Source: Burkholderiaceae bacterium (GTDB taxonomy: Bacteria > Pseudomonadota > Gammaproteobacteria > Burkholderiales > Burkholderiaceae_C). Taken from it: a stretch of 64,000 bases of DNA. The position numbers and the translations under genes are program-made. The notes under the pieces were generated by a model, which made no database searches, was not told the origin of the DNA, and saw nothing but the letters and a program-made list of their open reading frames with translations. Numbering within the stretch: position 1 is the first letter of the stretch; each line of letters starts with the position of its first letter. This document shows, one piece after another, positions 32,061 through 40,253 of the stretch. The stretch spans positions 1-64,000 of the forward strand of contig JAIESX010000020.1 of assembly GCA_019745555.1 (NCBI GenBank), in the 5' to 3' direction.

Positions 32061-32522
32061 ATGCAAGTGCTCATCCACCGTGATTCCAAAGCCTGGTCGC
32101 TGCAGGTCTGGGTGTCCTTCCTGATCGCCGTCTTCCTCTGCGGCGTGGGCCTGGCCTGGCTGCCGGGTAAGGACCTGGACCGGGCCTTCATGGTCATGGG
32201 CTACTTCTTTTGTCTCTCGGCGGCCTTCGTGCTGGCCAAGTTCGTGCGTGACAACGAGAAGGCGCGTACCGAGGGCAAGGTGGCCGATTCGCCGATGTTC
32301 AAGTTCGTGGTCTGGATCGGCTTCTTCCTGGCCATGGCGCTCACGGGCTGGGGCCTGCTGCGCATGGAGATCAGCGAGACCTACAAGGCCTTCCTGGGCG
32401 TGAGCTGGCTCTACCTGATCACCACCACCTTCACGCTGGCCAAGACCCTGCGTGACGCGCACGAAGCCGACCTGGCCGAAGCCCGCCTCGAAGCCCGCCG
32501 TGCCGCAGCCCGTGGCGAGTGA
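32061..32522 (+). CDS. YiaAB two-helix domain membrane protein
   Basis: A 153-residue protein with four helices arranged as two YiaAB-type hairpins: WSLQVWVSFLIAVFLCGVGL with WLPGKDLDRAFMVMGYFFCL, then FKFVVWIGFFLAMALTGWGLL with SWLYLITTTFTLAKTLRDAHEAD (split). The charged tail is helical. The function of YiaA/YiaB proteins is unknown. I chose the ATG behind AAGGGG; an ATG nine codons earlier (32034) has no ribosome site. Two GTATCG operators upstream link it to the XRE regulator at 25923. Confidence 0.75.
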   Translation: MQVLIHRDSKAWSLQVWVSFLIAVFLCGVGLAWLPGKDLDRAFMVMGYFFCLSAAFVLAKFVRDNEKARTEGKVADSPMFKFVVWIGFFLAMALTGWGLLRMEISETYKAFLGVSWLYLITTTFTLAKTLRDAHEADLAEARLEARRAAARGE

Positions 32523-32548
32523 ATGACGCAAGACGTACAGGAGTCCTC

Positions 32549-32995
32549 ATGAAACAAGGTCTTGCATCCCTGGTGCTCGCCGCCTCCGTGGCCCTGGCCA
32601 GCCTGCCGGCCCGGGCGCACACCGAGGCCTCGGCCCTCAGCACCCTCTCGGCCCTGCCCATCGCCTCGGTGGTGGTGGCGGGCAGCGCGGTGGCCGCCAC
32701 CGTGGTCGTGATCCCCGTGGCCCTGTCCACTGCGGGTGCGGTGCTGGTGGTCAAGACCGTGGAGTCCACGGCGCGCGGCACAGTCTATGTGCTGGAGCGC
32801 GCCTCGGACGGCGCCACGGCCAGCATTGAGATCTCGGGCCGCGGCCTGGGCGCCTCGGCGGTGGGCGTGGGCACGGTGCTCACGGTCAGCGTCATTGGCG
32901 CGGGCGTGGTGCTCTCGGCGGCGGGCGAGGCCATCGCCTTCATCCCCAATGCGCTCGGCCGCGCTCTGCTGCACAACGAAAGGGTGACGCCATGA
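32549..32995 (+). CDS. Secreted/membrane Ala-Val-rich protein of unknown function
   Basis: A 148-residue protein. A signal peptide ends at ARA-HTEAS (residue about 24). The mature part has two very hydrophobic Gly/Ala/Val stretches, ASVVVAGSAVAATVVVIPVAL near residue 40 (split) and GASAVGVGTVLTVSVIGAGVVL near residue 104 (split), separated by a polar part with VYVLERASDGATASIEI. It could insert in the inner membrane. No family recognised. A strong CAGGAG ribosome site precedes it, and its stop overlaps the ATG of the DUF2145 gene, so the two are translationally coupled. Confidence 0.7.
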   Translation: MKQGLASLVLAASVALASLPARAHTEASALSTLSALPIASVVVAGSAVAATVVVIPVALSTAGAVLVVKTVESTARGTVYVLERASDGATASIEISGRGLGASAVGVGTVLTVSVIGAGVVLSAAGEAIAFIPNALGRALLHNERVTP

Positions 32996-33819
32996 ACATC
33001 GCACGCAAGTTCTGGGGCGGCCTGTGTGGCTTGGCGCTCTCGGCGCTGCTGCTCGTGAGTCCGGCCCACGCCGGCCGCAGCTGCGAACACCGGCCGCTGC
33101 AGGTCTGGACGCTGGAGCGCAGCCTCACGCTGGCCCAGCGCACCAGGGATGCGCTCGATGCCAGCGGCGCGCAGGTGGTGCTGCTGGCGCGCGCGGGGCA
33201 GGACCTGAGCAAGTACGGCCTGCGCTGGTCGCACCTGGGCCTGGCCTACAAGGCGCCGGCCCGCGCGGGCGAGGACGACGGGCGCGGCTATGTCTGGCGC
33301 GTGCTGCACAAGCTCAACCACTGCGGCACGCAGGAGGCCGCGCTCTACCGCCAGGGCCTGGGCGACTTTTTCCTCGACGATCTCTGGCGCCTGGAAGCCG
33401 CCTGGGTTGTCCCTCAGCGCGAGGTGCAGCTCAAGCTGCACGCCCTGCTGCTCGACGAGCGCAAGGCCAGGGCCCTGCACCACGCGCCCTACAACCTGGT
33501 GAGCTACCCCTGGAGCCGCAAGTACCAGCAGAGCAACCAGTGGGCCATCGAGACGCTGGCCGCCGCGATGGAGCCCAGCGTGTACTCGCGCGAACGCGCC
33601 CAGGAGTGGCTGCGTTTCCAGGGCTACGAGCCCACGGTGCTGCGGCTGGGGGCGTTCACGCGCCTGGGCGCGCGCGTGAGCGCGGCCAATGTGGCCTTCG
33701 ACGACCACCCGGGCGAGAAACGCTACAGCGACCGCATCGAGACCGTGACGGTGGACTCGGTCTTCGCCTGGCTGCAGCGCGCGGGGCTGGCGGGGGCGCC
33801 TGTCACCTTGCGTTACTGA
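32992..33819 (+). CDS. DUF2145 family secreted protein
   Basis: A 275-residue secreted protein with a signal peptide ending AHA-GRSCEH. Features of DUF2145 are QVVLLARAGQDLSKYGLRWSHLGLAYK near residue 60 (split), LHKLNHCGTQEAALYRQGLGDFFLDDL near residue 105 (split) and YNLVSYPWSRKYQQSNQWAIE near residue 165 (split). The SHLG/LNHCG/NQW pattern is reminiscent of NlpC/P60-like papain folds with a His and Cys, but a catalytic role is my inference. Its ATG overlaps the stop of the preceding gene (ATGA). Confidence 0.78.
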   Translation: MNIARKFWGGLCGLALSALLLVSPAHAGRSCEHRPLQVWTLERSLTLAQRTRDALDASGAQVVLLARAGQDLSKYGLRWSHLGLAYKAPARAGEDDGRGYVWRVLHKLNHCGTQEAALYRQGLGDFFLDDLWRLEAAWVVPQREVQLKLHALLLDERKARALHHAPYNLVSYPWSRKYQQSNQWAIETLAAAMEPSVYSRERAQEWLRFQGYEPTVLRLGAFTRLGARVSAANVAFDDHPGEKRYSDRIETVTVDSVFAWLQRAGLAGAPVTLRY

Positions 33820-33835
33820 TGCACAGGAGAGGCTC

Positions 33836-33877
33836 ATGCAGAATGCGCAGCACTTGAATCACACAGGGAGCAGATGA
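33836..33877 (+). CDS. Possible 13-residue upstream ORF coupled to the DUF4153 gene
   Basis: ATG at 33836 follows a good CAGGAGAGG and opens a reading frame of 13 codons, MQNAQHLNHTGSR, ending in a TGA that overlaps the ATG of the DUF4153 gene (ATGA). It is too short for homology. It may be a leader that loads ribosomes for translational coupling, since the DUF4153 ATG itself has GGGAG only a few bases upstream. It could equally be chance. Confidence 0.3.
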   Translation: MQNAQHLNHTGSR

Positions 33878-35607
33878 TGCCGTTCACCTGGATGTTTGCC
33901 CTCACGGGCGCCGTGCAGGGCTGGGCGCTCTGGGGCTTGTGGAAGCTCCATCTGAGCAAGACCTGGCCCGCCACCGAGCCCGTGCTCTACACCGGCCTGC
34001 TCTATGTGGCCCTGGCCCTGCCGCTGCTGGTCTATTGCACCCAGCAGGTGGAAGACCTCTCGCCCCGCGTGCGGCGGCTGGCGCTGCTGGGCTTTGGCCT
34101 GCTGTTTGCGGCCCTGGGGGCGGGCACGGCCTGGTCGGCCGGGGTGGATGTGCGCAGTCTGGACCTGCGTTTCCACGACACGCTGATCGCCGCAGTGCTG
34201 GGCTTCGTGCTGCTGGGCCTGTTCTGCGGCTTCGACTTCGAGGCGCGGCGCTGGCGTTACGAGCGCCTCTTCTATTACGCCTGGCGCAACGGCATCCTGC
34301 TGGTGACCGCCGGGGTGATGACGGGCATCTTCTGGGGCGTGCTCTGGGCCGGCGCGGCGCTGATGTCGCTGATCGGCGTGAAGTTCGTGCGCGAGCTGAT
34401 CACACAGTCCATCTTCGTCTTCACGGTCACGGGCCTGGTGGTGGCCGCTTCGGCGGGCCTGGGCCTGGTGCGCGCGGGCATGACGGAGACCATCCGCCGC
34501 TATGCCCTGTCCATCGCGGCCTGGCTGCTGCCCCTGGTGCTGTTCTTCGCGGTACTCTGGGCCGTGGCCCTGCCGTTCACGGGCCTGGAGCCGCTGTTCA
34601 AGACGCGTTATGCGGCCAAGCTCATGCTGGGTTTCATGGCACTGGCTGTGCTGTTTGCCAACTGCGCCTACCAGGACGGCGAGCACGAGGCCTATCCGGA
34701 CTGGCTGGCGCGTGCCCTGCAGGGCGCCTGGCTGGCCTTGCTCGTGGTGGTGGGGGTGGCCTGGTGGGCGCTGGGCCTGCGCGTGGCGCAGTACGGCTGG
34801 TCCGAGGACCGCTTGTGGGCGGCACTGGTCGCCACTCTCGCGGCGGTCTATGCCCTGGGCTATGCGCTGTCATGGCTGAAGCGCGAGCGCTGGATGGCGG
34901 CCATGGGCCGGACCAACATCGTCGCCGCGCTGCTGCTCTGCCTGGGCCTGCTGCTCTACGTGGCGCCGCCCACCCATGTGCGCAAGTTGGCCGTGGCCGC
35001 GCATCTGGCGCACGTGCAGCAGCAGAAGGCGGGTGCGGATGGCAAGGCGATCGAGCCTGACTGGAACTATCTGCGCTGGCAGTCCGGCCGCTATGGCCGC
35101 GAGGCCCTGCAGGCCATGGCCGCGGGCCAGGGTGTGCCCGCGGGCCAGGGCTGGGAGCGCAAGGCCGAGCGTCTGCTGGCCGAGACCAACCGCTACAACC
35201 CGCAGCCCCAGCAGCAGATGAACGCCGAAGAGCTGGCGCAGAAATTCCGTGTGTATCCCCAGGGGCGCGCGCTGCCCGACGGTTTCGTGCCCTTTATTCA
35301 GCAGGACAAGAGCTGGGAGTTGCGCCAGTGCCTGCAGAACGCAGCGGGCTGCGCCGTCTGGCTGGGCGATCTGGACGGCGATGCGCGCGAGGAGCTGCTC
35401 GTGTTTGCCAACGGCTGGAATGGCGCGGTCTACGTGCAGACCGGCCAGACCAGCGAGAGCTGGCGTCGCGCCGGCAGCTTCAATGTGCCCGGCGCCAGGG
35501 GCCGCTTCGACGCCGCCGAGCTGAACCGCGCACAGGTGGTGCCACCGCAGTGGCAGGATCTGGAGATCCAGGGGCGGCGGCTGCGGGTGCAGGTGGGGTC
35601 ACAATGA
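33874..35607 (+). CDS. DUF4153 multi-pass membrane protein with C-terminal calcium-loop domain
   Basis: A 577-residue protein. Residues 1-370 hold about ten helices of the DUF4153 type, with WRYERLFYYAWRNGILLV near residue 128 and SLDLRFHDTLIAAVLGFVLLG near residue 95 (split). After a last helix near 350-365 comes a periplasmic or cytoplasmic domain of about 200 residues that contains WLGDLDGDAREELLVF near residue 496; DLDGD is the calcium loop of VCBS/FG-GAP repeats. DUF4153 function is unknown. It is followed by a lipoprotein gene 10 bases on, so the two are likely one operon with the secreted genes upstream. Confidence 0.75.
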   Translation: MMPFTWMFALTGAVQGWALWGLWKLHLSKTWPATEPVLYTGLLYVALALPLLVYCTQQVEDLSPRVRRLALLGFGLLFAALGAGTAWSAGVDVRSLDLRFHDTLIAAVLGFVLLGLFCGFDFEARRWRYERLFYYAWRNGILLVTAGVMTGIFWGVLWAGAALMSLIGVKFVRELITQSIFVFTVTGLVVAASAGLGLVRAGMTETIRRYALSIAAWLLPLVLFFAVLWAVALPFTGLEPLFKTRYAAKLMLGFMALAVLFANCAYQDGEHEAYPDWLARALQGAWLALLVVVGVAWWALGLRVAQYGWSEDRLWAALVATLAAVYALGYALSWLKRERWMAAMGRTNIVAALLLCLGLLLYVAPPTHVRKLAVAAHLAHVQQQKAGADGKAIEPDWNYLRWQSGRYGREALQAMAAGQGVPAGQGWERKAERLLAETNRYNPQPQQQMNAEELAQKFRVYPQGRALPDGFVPFIQQDKSWELRQCLQNAAGCAVWLGDLDGDAREELLVFANGWNGAVYVQTGQTSESWRRAGSFNVPGARGRFDAAELNRAQVVPPQWQDLEIQGRRLRVQVGSQ

Positions 35608-35617
35608 GCAAAACCCT

Positions 35618-36427
35618 ATGAACAAGTATCTGCAAGTGTTGGTCGCGGTCTCATCCCTGCTGCTGGCTGGCTGTGAAACCGCGCCGCGCAGCGGTGCGCA
35701 AATCCACGCCCTTGTGACGCAGGTGGCCCGGGAGCGCAGCCAGCTGGACGGTACGTACCGCGATCTCCATGCAGCGTTGCGTTCCGGGGTCACGCGGGCC
35801 GATATCGCTGCAGGTCGGCTTGTTCGCGGCGAATGCGTGGAGATGGGGGAGGGCACCCGCGAACGCACGCGTTCGCGGGTGCTCACCATGCTGCTGCCGC
35901 CGGGCCAGGTGCTGCAGTTGCAAACCCTGGCCGACGCAGAGGAAGTCCGGGCCGACGGCGCCGGCCTGCACCTGCGCTTTCTCGCCGGCGGCGACGCGCT
36001 CGGACCCTCGGAGATGCGCCCCAGCGCTTTTGCCGGCGGCCGTGCCTACCCGCTGTGCCGACAGCCGGGAGCTACCGCCGCCCGCTGGCGTCTGCTGGTG
36101 ACCGGGGTGTACCAGGGCTGGGAGTTTGATTTCGCGGCGGCCGAACTCGCGCGCCAGGACCAGTTCAGCGATGCCGAAATGGCGGACGGGCGCGTGGCCC
36201 AGGTCAGCTGCCAGCTCAAGGTGCTGGATGGCTCGGACTGGTACGCGCCCGTCTGGTGGGCCCGCGTACCGCCCGGGCTGTCGCTGCAACCGGGCGAGGC
36301 GGTTCTGTTGCAGGCCGGGGCGGAAAACGGGTCCAAGGACACGGGGCCACTGGCCCAGGTGCTGGCGCGTGTTTCGCAGCCGGCGGGCGTGCCCGCTCCG
36401 GGCCGGGTGCTTTGCTATCAGCGCTGA
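35618..36427 (+). CDS. Lipoprotein of unknown function
   Basis: A 269-residue protein with a clear lipobox: LLLAGC ends at residue 19, so the mature N-terminus is lipid-modified cysteine followed by ETAP (no Asp at +2, hence probably outer-membrane destined). The mature part has two cysteine-containing beta-type segments (LVRGECVEMGEGT, AYPLCRQPG) and QVSCQLKVLDGSDWYAPVWWARVP near residue 196 (split). I do not recognise a family. It closes a run of uncharacterised envelope genes from 32061. No terminator hairpin with T run was seen after it. Confidence 0.65.
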   Translation: MNKYLQVLVAVSSLLLAGCETAPRSGAQIHALVTQVARERSQLDGTYRDLHAALRSGVTRADIAAGRLVRGECVEMGEGTRERTRSRVLTMLLPPGQVLQLQTLADAEEVRADGAGLHLRFLAGGDALGPSEMRPSAFAGGRAYPLCRQPGATAARWRLLVTGVYQGWEFDFAAAELARQDQFSDAEMADGRVAQVSCQLKVLDGSDWYAPVWWARVPPGLSLQPGEAVLLQAGAENGSKDTGPLAQVLARVSQPAGVPAPGRVLCYQR

Positions 36428-36563
36428 GTGGGGGCGCTTGGGCCGGCCCAGTTTTCTCCGCATCCACGATTCTTTACGGTTGCCGTTCCTCCGCCGGGTG
36501 CTCGATGGACGCGCCGTCCCCCCGTCCAAAAGCCTCTACCCCCCTCCCTTAAATAAACGTTAG

Positions 36564-36581
36564 TAGAAATCGTTCTCATTT
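36564..36581. promoter_or_regulatory. Fur box before the siderophore receptor
   Basis: Read on the minus strand, AAATGAGAACGATTTCTA resembles the Fur pattern built from AATGAT-like hexamers (AATGAG, AACGAT). It lies in an AT-rich patch 41 bases before the receptor start, and TATGAT at 36586-36591 could be the -10. Iron-replete repression is the expected effect. The 190-base gap holds nothing else I can identify. Confidence 0.7.
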
Positions 36582-36621
36582 AGAGTATGATCGCCTCCTT
36601 TCTTTTTTGGAGGGGATCGCG

Positions 36622-38790
36622 ATGTCGGGGTCGTACAAGGGGGTTGGGGGTTTCAGGAAGCATCAGCTGGCGCTGGCTGCGCTGACCGTGCTGTGTGCCG
36701 GTCTGGCACAGGCCCAGCAGCAGGAAGCCACGCTGGGCAGCGTGGAGGTGGTGGCGCCGGCCGTGTTCGGGGTGACCCAGAACCTGGGCGCGAAGGTGGG
36801 CGCGGGCGCTCTGGGTAATGTGACCCAGAAGGACACGCCGTTCTCCAGTGCCGTGGTCACGAACGAGCAGATCCTGGAGCAGGGCTCGCAGAAGCTCGGC
36901 GACCTGTTCATCCAGGACGCTTCGGTGTCCGACAACACCGGTGCCAACACCGCCTGGAGCACCTACCTCTCGGTGCGCGGTCTGGAGCTGGACTGGCAGA
37001 CCTCGTGGCGTCTGGACGGCAAACCCTTCCTCGCCTACTCGACGACGCTGCCTTACGAGCATTTCGAACAGATCGAGCTCTTCAAAGGCGCCTCGGGCTT
37101 CATGTACGGCTTCGGCGCACCGGGCGGCATCATCAACTATGTGAGCAAGAAGCCCACGGACACGCCGACGCGCAACGTGACCCTGGGCTACGCGAGCAGC
37201 AGCCTGCTGCGGGCCAACGCCGATCTGGGCGGGCGCGTGGGTGAAGGGGCCTTGGGCTACCGGCTGAACGTCACGCGCGAGGAAGGCAAGCCGGCCAACG
37301 GCGGCAGGCTGGAACGCAGCTCCATGCTGCTGGCCCTGGACGCCAGGCTCAGTGACCGCCTGAGCTGGGATCTGCAGACCTTGTACCAGGATCGACTGGC
37401 CAGGGACACCGAGCCTTCGATCCGTACCTCGGGCTGGTGGAACGGCACGGCCTACCAGTCCGTCTTCCCGGACGGCAGCGCCCTGCCCACGCCGATCAAG
37501 AACGACCAGACCCTGGTGGGACCGGGCAGCTATACCGACAACCGCTTCGCCCATGTCACCACGGGTCTCAAGTACGAGCTCAGCCCGGACTGGCAGGTCC
37601 AGACCAACCTCAGTCGCAGCTACAGCAAGACGCGCCGCAACGAGCAGGTGCTGCATCTGGAGAACTCGGCGGGGGACTACAACATCGCACGCGCCGACTC
37701 CGGCGAGCGCTACCAGTTCCAGTACGCGGACGTCATGGCCACCGGCAAGCTGCAGACCGGCACGGTGCGCCACAACATCGTGGCCGGGGTGTCCTGGCAG
37801 AAGCAGATGAACGACTGGAGCGATGCCAGCGTCTACACCACCAACTTCGGCACGGGCAACATCTACGAGCAGAACACCGTGGCCTACAACAGCGTGGGTT
37901 CGTTCGACGACCTGAAAGTACGCCGCGCCTCGGAGATCCTGCAGCGCAGCGCCTTCGTCAGCGACCGCCTCGAACTCAGCCCGACCTGGTCGGTGCTGGG
38001 CGGCCTGCGCTGGACGAACTACGAGCAGAACAGCCTCGCGGCTTCGGGCGCCGTGACCTCCAGCTATGAGAAGAAGGGCGTGCTGACCCCGACCGTGGCC
38101 GTGATGAACAAGCTCACGCCCGACACCATGGCCTACGCCAGCTATGTCGAATCGCTGCAGCAGGGCGCGATCGTCGGCACCAGCTACGTGAACGCACGCC
38201 AGGTGCTCGATCCGCTGGTCAGCAAGCAGTGGGAGCTGGGCCTGAAGAAGGACAGCGCGATGTGGTCCGGCACCGCGGCCCTGTTCCAGGTGGAAAAGGC
38301 GTCCGAGTACGCGAACGCCGCCAACGTCTACGTGCAGGACGGCAAGTCCGTCTATCAGGGCGTGGAGCTGGGCGGCACCGCGCGGCTGAACAAACAGTGG
38401 AGCGTGGGCAGCAGCCTGATGCTGCTGGACGCAGAGTACGTCGAGGGCAGCGGCACCAACAACGGCAAGCGGGTGGCCGGTGCGCCCGAACAGGTGCTGA
38501 CCGCGCAGGTGGCCTACCGCGTGCCGCAGGTGCAGGGTCTGCAGGTGCGTCTGGGCGCCAAGCACACGGGCGAGACGCCGCTGCGCGCCTCGAACCGCGT
38601 CACCGTGGACAGCTACACGCTGTTCAGCCTGGGCGCCACCTACGACACCACGGTGCAGGGCTACGCCACCACCTTCCGTGCCAACGTCAACAACCTGACC
38701 GACCGCAAGTACTGGATGTACCAGTACGCCGACTACATCAAGGCCGGCGATCCGCGCTCGATCAACCTGAGCGCCACGCTGCACTTCTGA
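36622..38790 (+). CDS. TonB-dependent siderophore receptor
   Basis: A 722-residue outer-membrane receptor. Signal peptide to about residue 28 (AGLAQAQ); plug domain about 60-170 with TYLSVRGLELDWQTSWRLDG, YEHFEQIELFKGASGFMYG and APGGIINYVSKKP, which is the siderophore-receptor variant of the plug; then a 22-strand barrel ending INLSATLHF. VEVVAPAVFGV near residue 37 is the TonB-box region. The ATG is preceded by GGAGGGG at six bases. A Fur box upstream and a PepSY membrane protein downstream form a standard ferric-siderophore uptake set. The siderophore is unknown. Confidence 0.93.
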   Translation: MSGSYKGVGGFRKHQLALAALTVLCAGLAQAQQQEATLGSVEVVAPAVFGVTQNLGAKVGAGALGNVTQKDTPFSSAVVTNEQILEQGSQKLGDLFIQDASVSDNTGANTAWSTYLSVRGLELDWQTSWRLDGKPFLAYSTTLPYEHFEQIELFKGASGFMYGFGAPGGIINYVSKKPTDTPTRNVTLGYASSSLLRANADLGGRVGEGALGYRLNVTREEGKPANGGRLERSSMLLALDARLSDRLSWDLQTLYQDRLARDTEPSIRTSGWWNGTAYQSVFPDGSALPTPIKNDQTLVGPGSYTDNRFAHVTTGLKYELSPDWQVQTNLSRSYSKTRRNEQVLHLENSAGDYNIARADSGERYQFQYADVMATGKLQTGTVRHNIVAGVSWQKQMNDWSDASVYTTNFGTGNIYEQNTVAYNSVGSFDDLKVRRASEILQRSAFVSDRLELSPTWSVLGGLRWTNYEQNSLAASGAVTSSYEKKGVLTPTVAVMNKLTPDTMAYASYVESLQQGAIVGTSYVNARQVLDPLVSKQWELGLKKDSAMWSGTAALFQVEKASEYANAANVYVQDGKSVYQGVELGGTARLNKQWSVGSSLMLLDAEYVEGSGTNNGKRVAGAPEQVLTAQVAYRVPQVQGLQVRLGAKHTGETPLRASNRVTVDSYTLFSLGATYDTTVQGYATTFRANVNNLTDRKYWMYQYADYIKAGDPRSINLSATLHF

Positions 38791-38870
38791 GCCTGCCCGC
38801 AAGACACGCGCCCGGGCACGTCGCGCCGCGAGGTGCGGCGTGCCCGACGCACTGGAAAAGAGGAAAGACG

Positions 38871-40031
38871 ATGAAAAGCCAGACGATACGTGCCTGGTCC
38901 TGGGTGCACAAATGGAGCAGCCTGGTCTGCACCGTCTTCATGCTGCTGCTGTGCCTGACGGGCCTGCCGCTGATCTTCCACCACGAGATCGAGCACTTCA
39001 GCGACGACGCGATCATCACCGAGGCCATGCCCGAGGACACGCCCCGCCACAATCTGGACGCGGTGGTGGCGCGGGCCCGGGAGCAGTTTCCCGGCAAGTA
39101 CGTGATGTACATGAGCCAGGAGGAGGACGACAAGACCTTCTGGTACGTCTCGCTGGCCAGCCGGCTGAGCGAGCGCGAGGTCTTCGACTTCGCCATCATC
39201 GACGCCCGCACCGGGGCCGCACTCAAGGCACCGGACTTCTACGCCGGCTTCATGTACTGGATGACGCGCCTGCACGTCGATCTCTTCATGGGCCTGCCGG
39301 GCATGCTCTTCCTGGGCTTCATGGGGCTGCTGTTGGTGGTTTCGATCGTCTCGGGCGTCGTGCTCTACGCGCCCTTCATGCAGAAGCTCGTCTATGGCCA
39401 GGTGCGCAAGGACAAGTCGCAGCGGGTGCGGTGGCTCGATCTGCACAACCTGCTCGGCATCACCACCCTGGCCTGGGCCCTGGTGGTGGGCCTGACCGGC
39501 GTGATCAACACGCTGGAAGAGCCCATCGTCAACCACTGGCGCGAGCACCACCTCCAGCCTCTGCTGGACGGCAGCGGCCAGGGCGAGCCGCCACCGCAGG
39601 AGAGCTTCGTCTCGCTCGACGCGGCCGTACGCCAGGCCGAGGCCGCGCACCCCGACATGACGCTGGGCTTCATCGCCTTCCCCGGCGTGCTGGGGGGCGC
39701 ACAGCAGCACTACACCATCTATCTGCAGGGCAGAACGCCGCTCACCTCCAAGGTCTACAACCCCGTCCTCGTCGATGTGCGCACCGGAGAGAGCGCGGGC
39801 ATGATCCCGCAGCCCTGGTACGTGCAGGCCCTGCACCTCTCGCAGCCGCTGCATTTCGGCGACTACGGTGGCATGCCCATGAAGATCCTCTGGGCCCTGC
39901 TGGACCTGCTCACCATCGTCGTGCTCGGCAGTGGGCTCTACCTGTGGCTGCGCAAGCCCGGCAGCAGCACCGTCAGCGCAGGCCGGCCCGTGGAGTCGGC
40001 CTCCAGCTCGCAACAGGTGGGCAACGCATGA
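38871..40031 (+). CDS. PepSY-associated inner-membrane protein (iron-regulated, PiuB type)
   Basis: A 386-residue protein with four helices. It opens RAWSWVHKWSSLVCTVFMLLLCLTGLPLIFHHEI (split), the usual PepSY_TM start with His in HKW and HHE; two more helices lie around residues 145-165 and 200-220 (LDLHNLLGITTLAWALVVGLTG, split), and the last near 350-370. Members are thought to reduce or release ferric iron from siderophores with bound haem or flavin in the periplasm. It begins 80 bases after the siderophore receptor behind GAGGAA, and its stop overlaps the start of the next small gene. Confidence 0.85.
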   Translation: MKSQTIRAWSWVHKWSSLVCTVFMLLLCLTGLPLIFHHEIEHFSDDAIITEAMPEDTPRHNLDAVVARAREQFPGKYVMYMSQEEDDKTFWYVSLASRLSEREVFDFAIIDARTGAALKAPDFYAGFMYWMTRLHVDLFMGLPGMLFLGFMGLLLVVSIVSGVVLYAPFMQKLVYGQVRKDKSQRVRWLDLHNLLGITTLAWALVVGLTGVINTLEEPIVNHWREHHLQPLLDGSGQGEPPPQESFVSLDAAVRQAEAAHPDMTLGFIAFPGVLGGAQQHYTIYLQGRTPLTSKVYNPVLVDVRTGESAGMIPQPWYVQALHLSQPLHFGDYGGMPMKILWALLDLLTIVVLGSGLYLWLRKPGSSTVSAGRPVESASSSQQVGNA

Positions 40032-40204
40032 GGGCATCCGAAGGGACGCCCGCGTCCCGCCCGGTCTGGCGCATCCCGCTGGTCCTGGCCGGGCTCACGG
40101 TGCTCGGCCTGGTCGCGGGTCTGCTCGGCGATGGCTGGCTCGACGCCCTGTCCTGGATGGGGCTGGGCATCCCAGCGCTGATCGGCTGCTGGAAATCCGT
40201 TTGA
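40028..40204 (+). CDS. Small membrane protein coupled to the PepSY gene
   Basis: A 58-residue protein with two hydrophobic segments (IPLVLAGLTVLGLVAGLLGD and LSWMGLGIPALIGCW). Its ATG overlaps the PepSY stop (ATGA), so it is translated by coupling. Tiny proteins of this kind, RVPLVLAGLTxxGLxxALxGDGxWDxLSW in type, regularly follow PepSY genes in siderophore loci; their role is unknown. It is the third gene of the Fur-boxed operon. Confidence 0.75.
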   Translation: MRASEGTPASRPVWRIPLVLAGLTVLGLVAGLLGDGWLDALSWMGLGIPALIGCWKSV

Positions 40205-40253
40205 AGCGCTGAGGGGATGGGGGCGAAACATGCCGCGCCGCTAGACTCGGGGC

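Noticed and set aside
36580-38802. Minus-strand frame opposite the siderophore receptor
   Set aside because: Mirror frame; the plus strand has plug and barrel motifs and a signal peptide.
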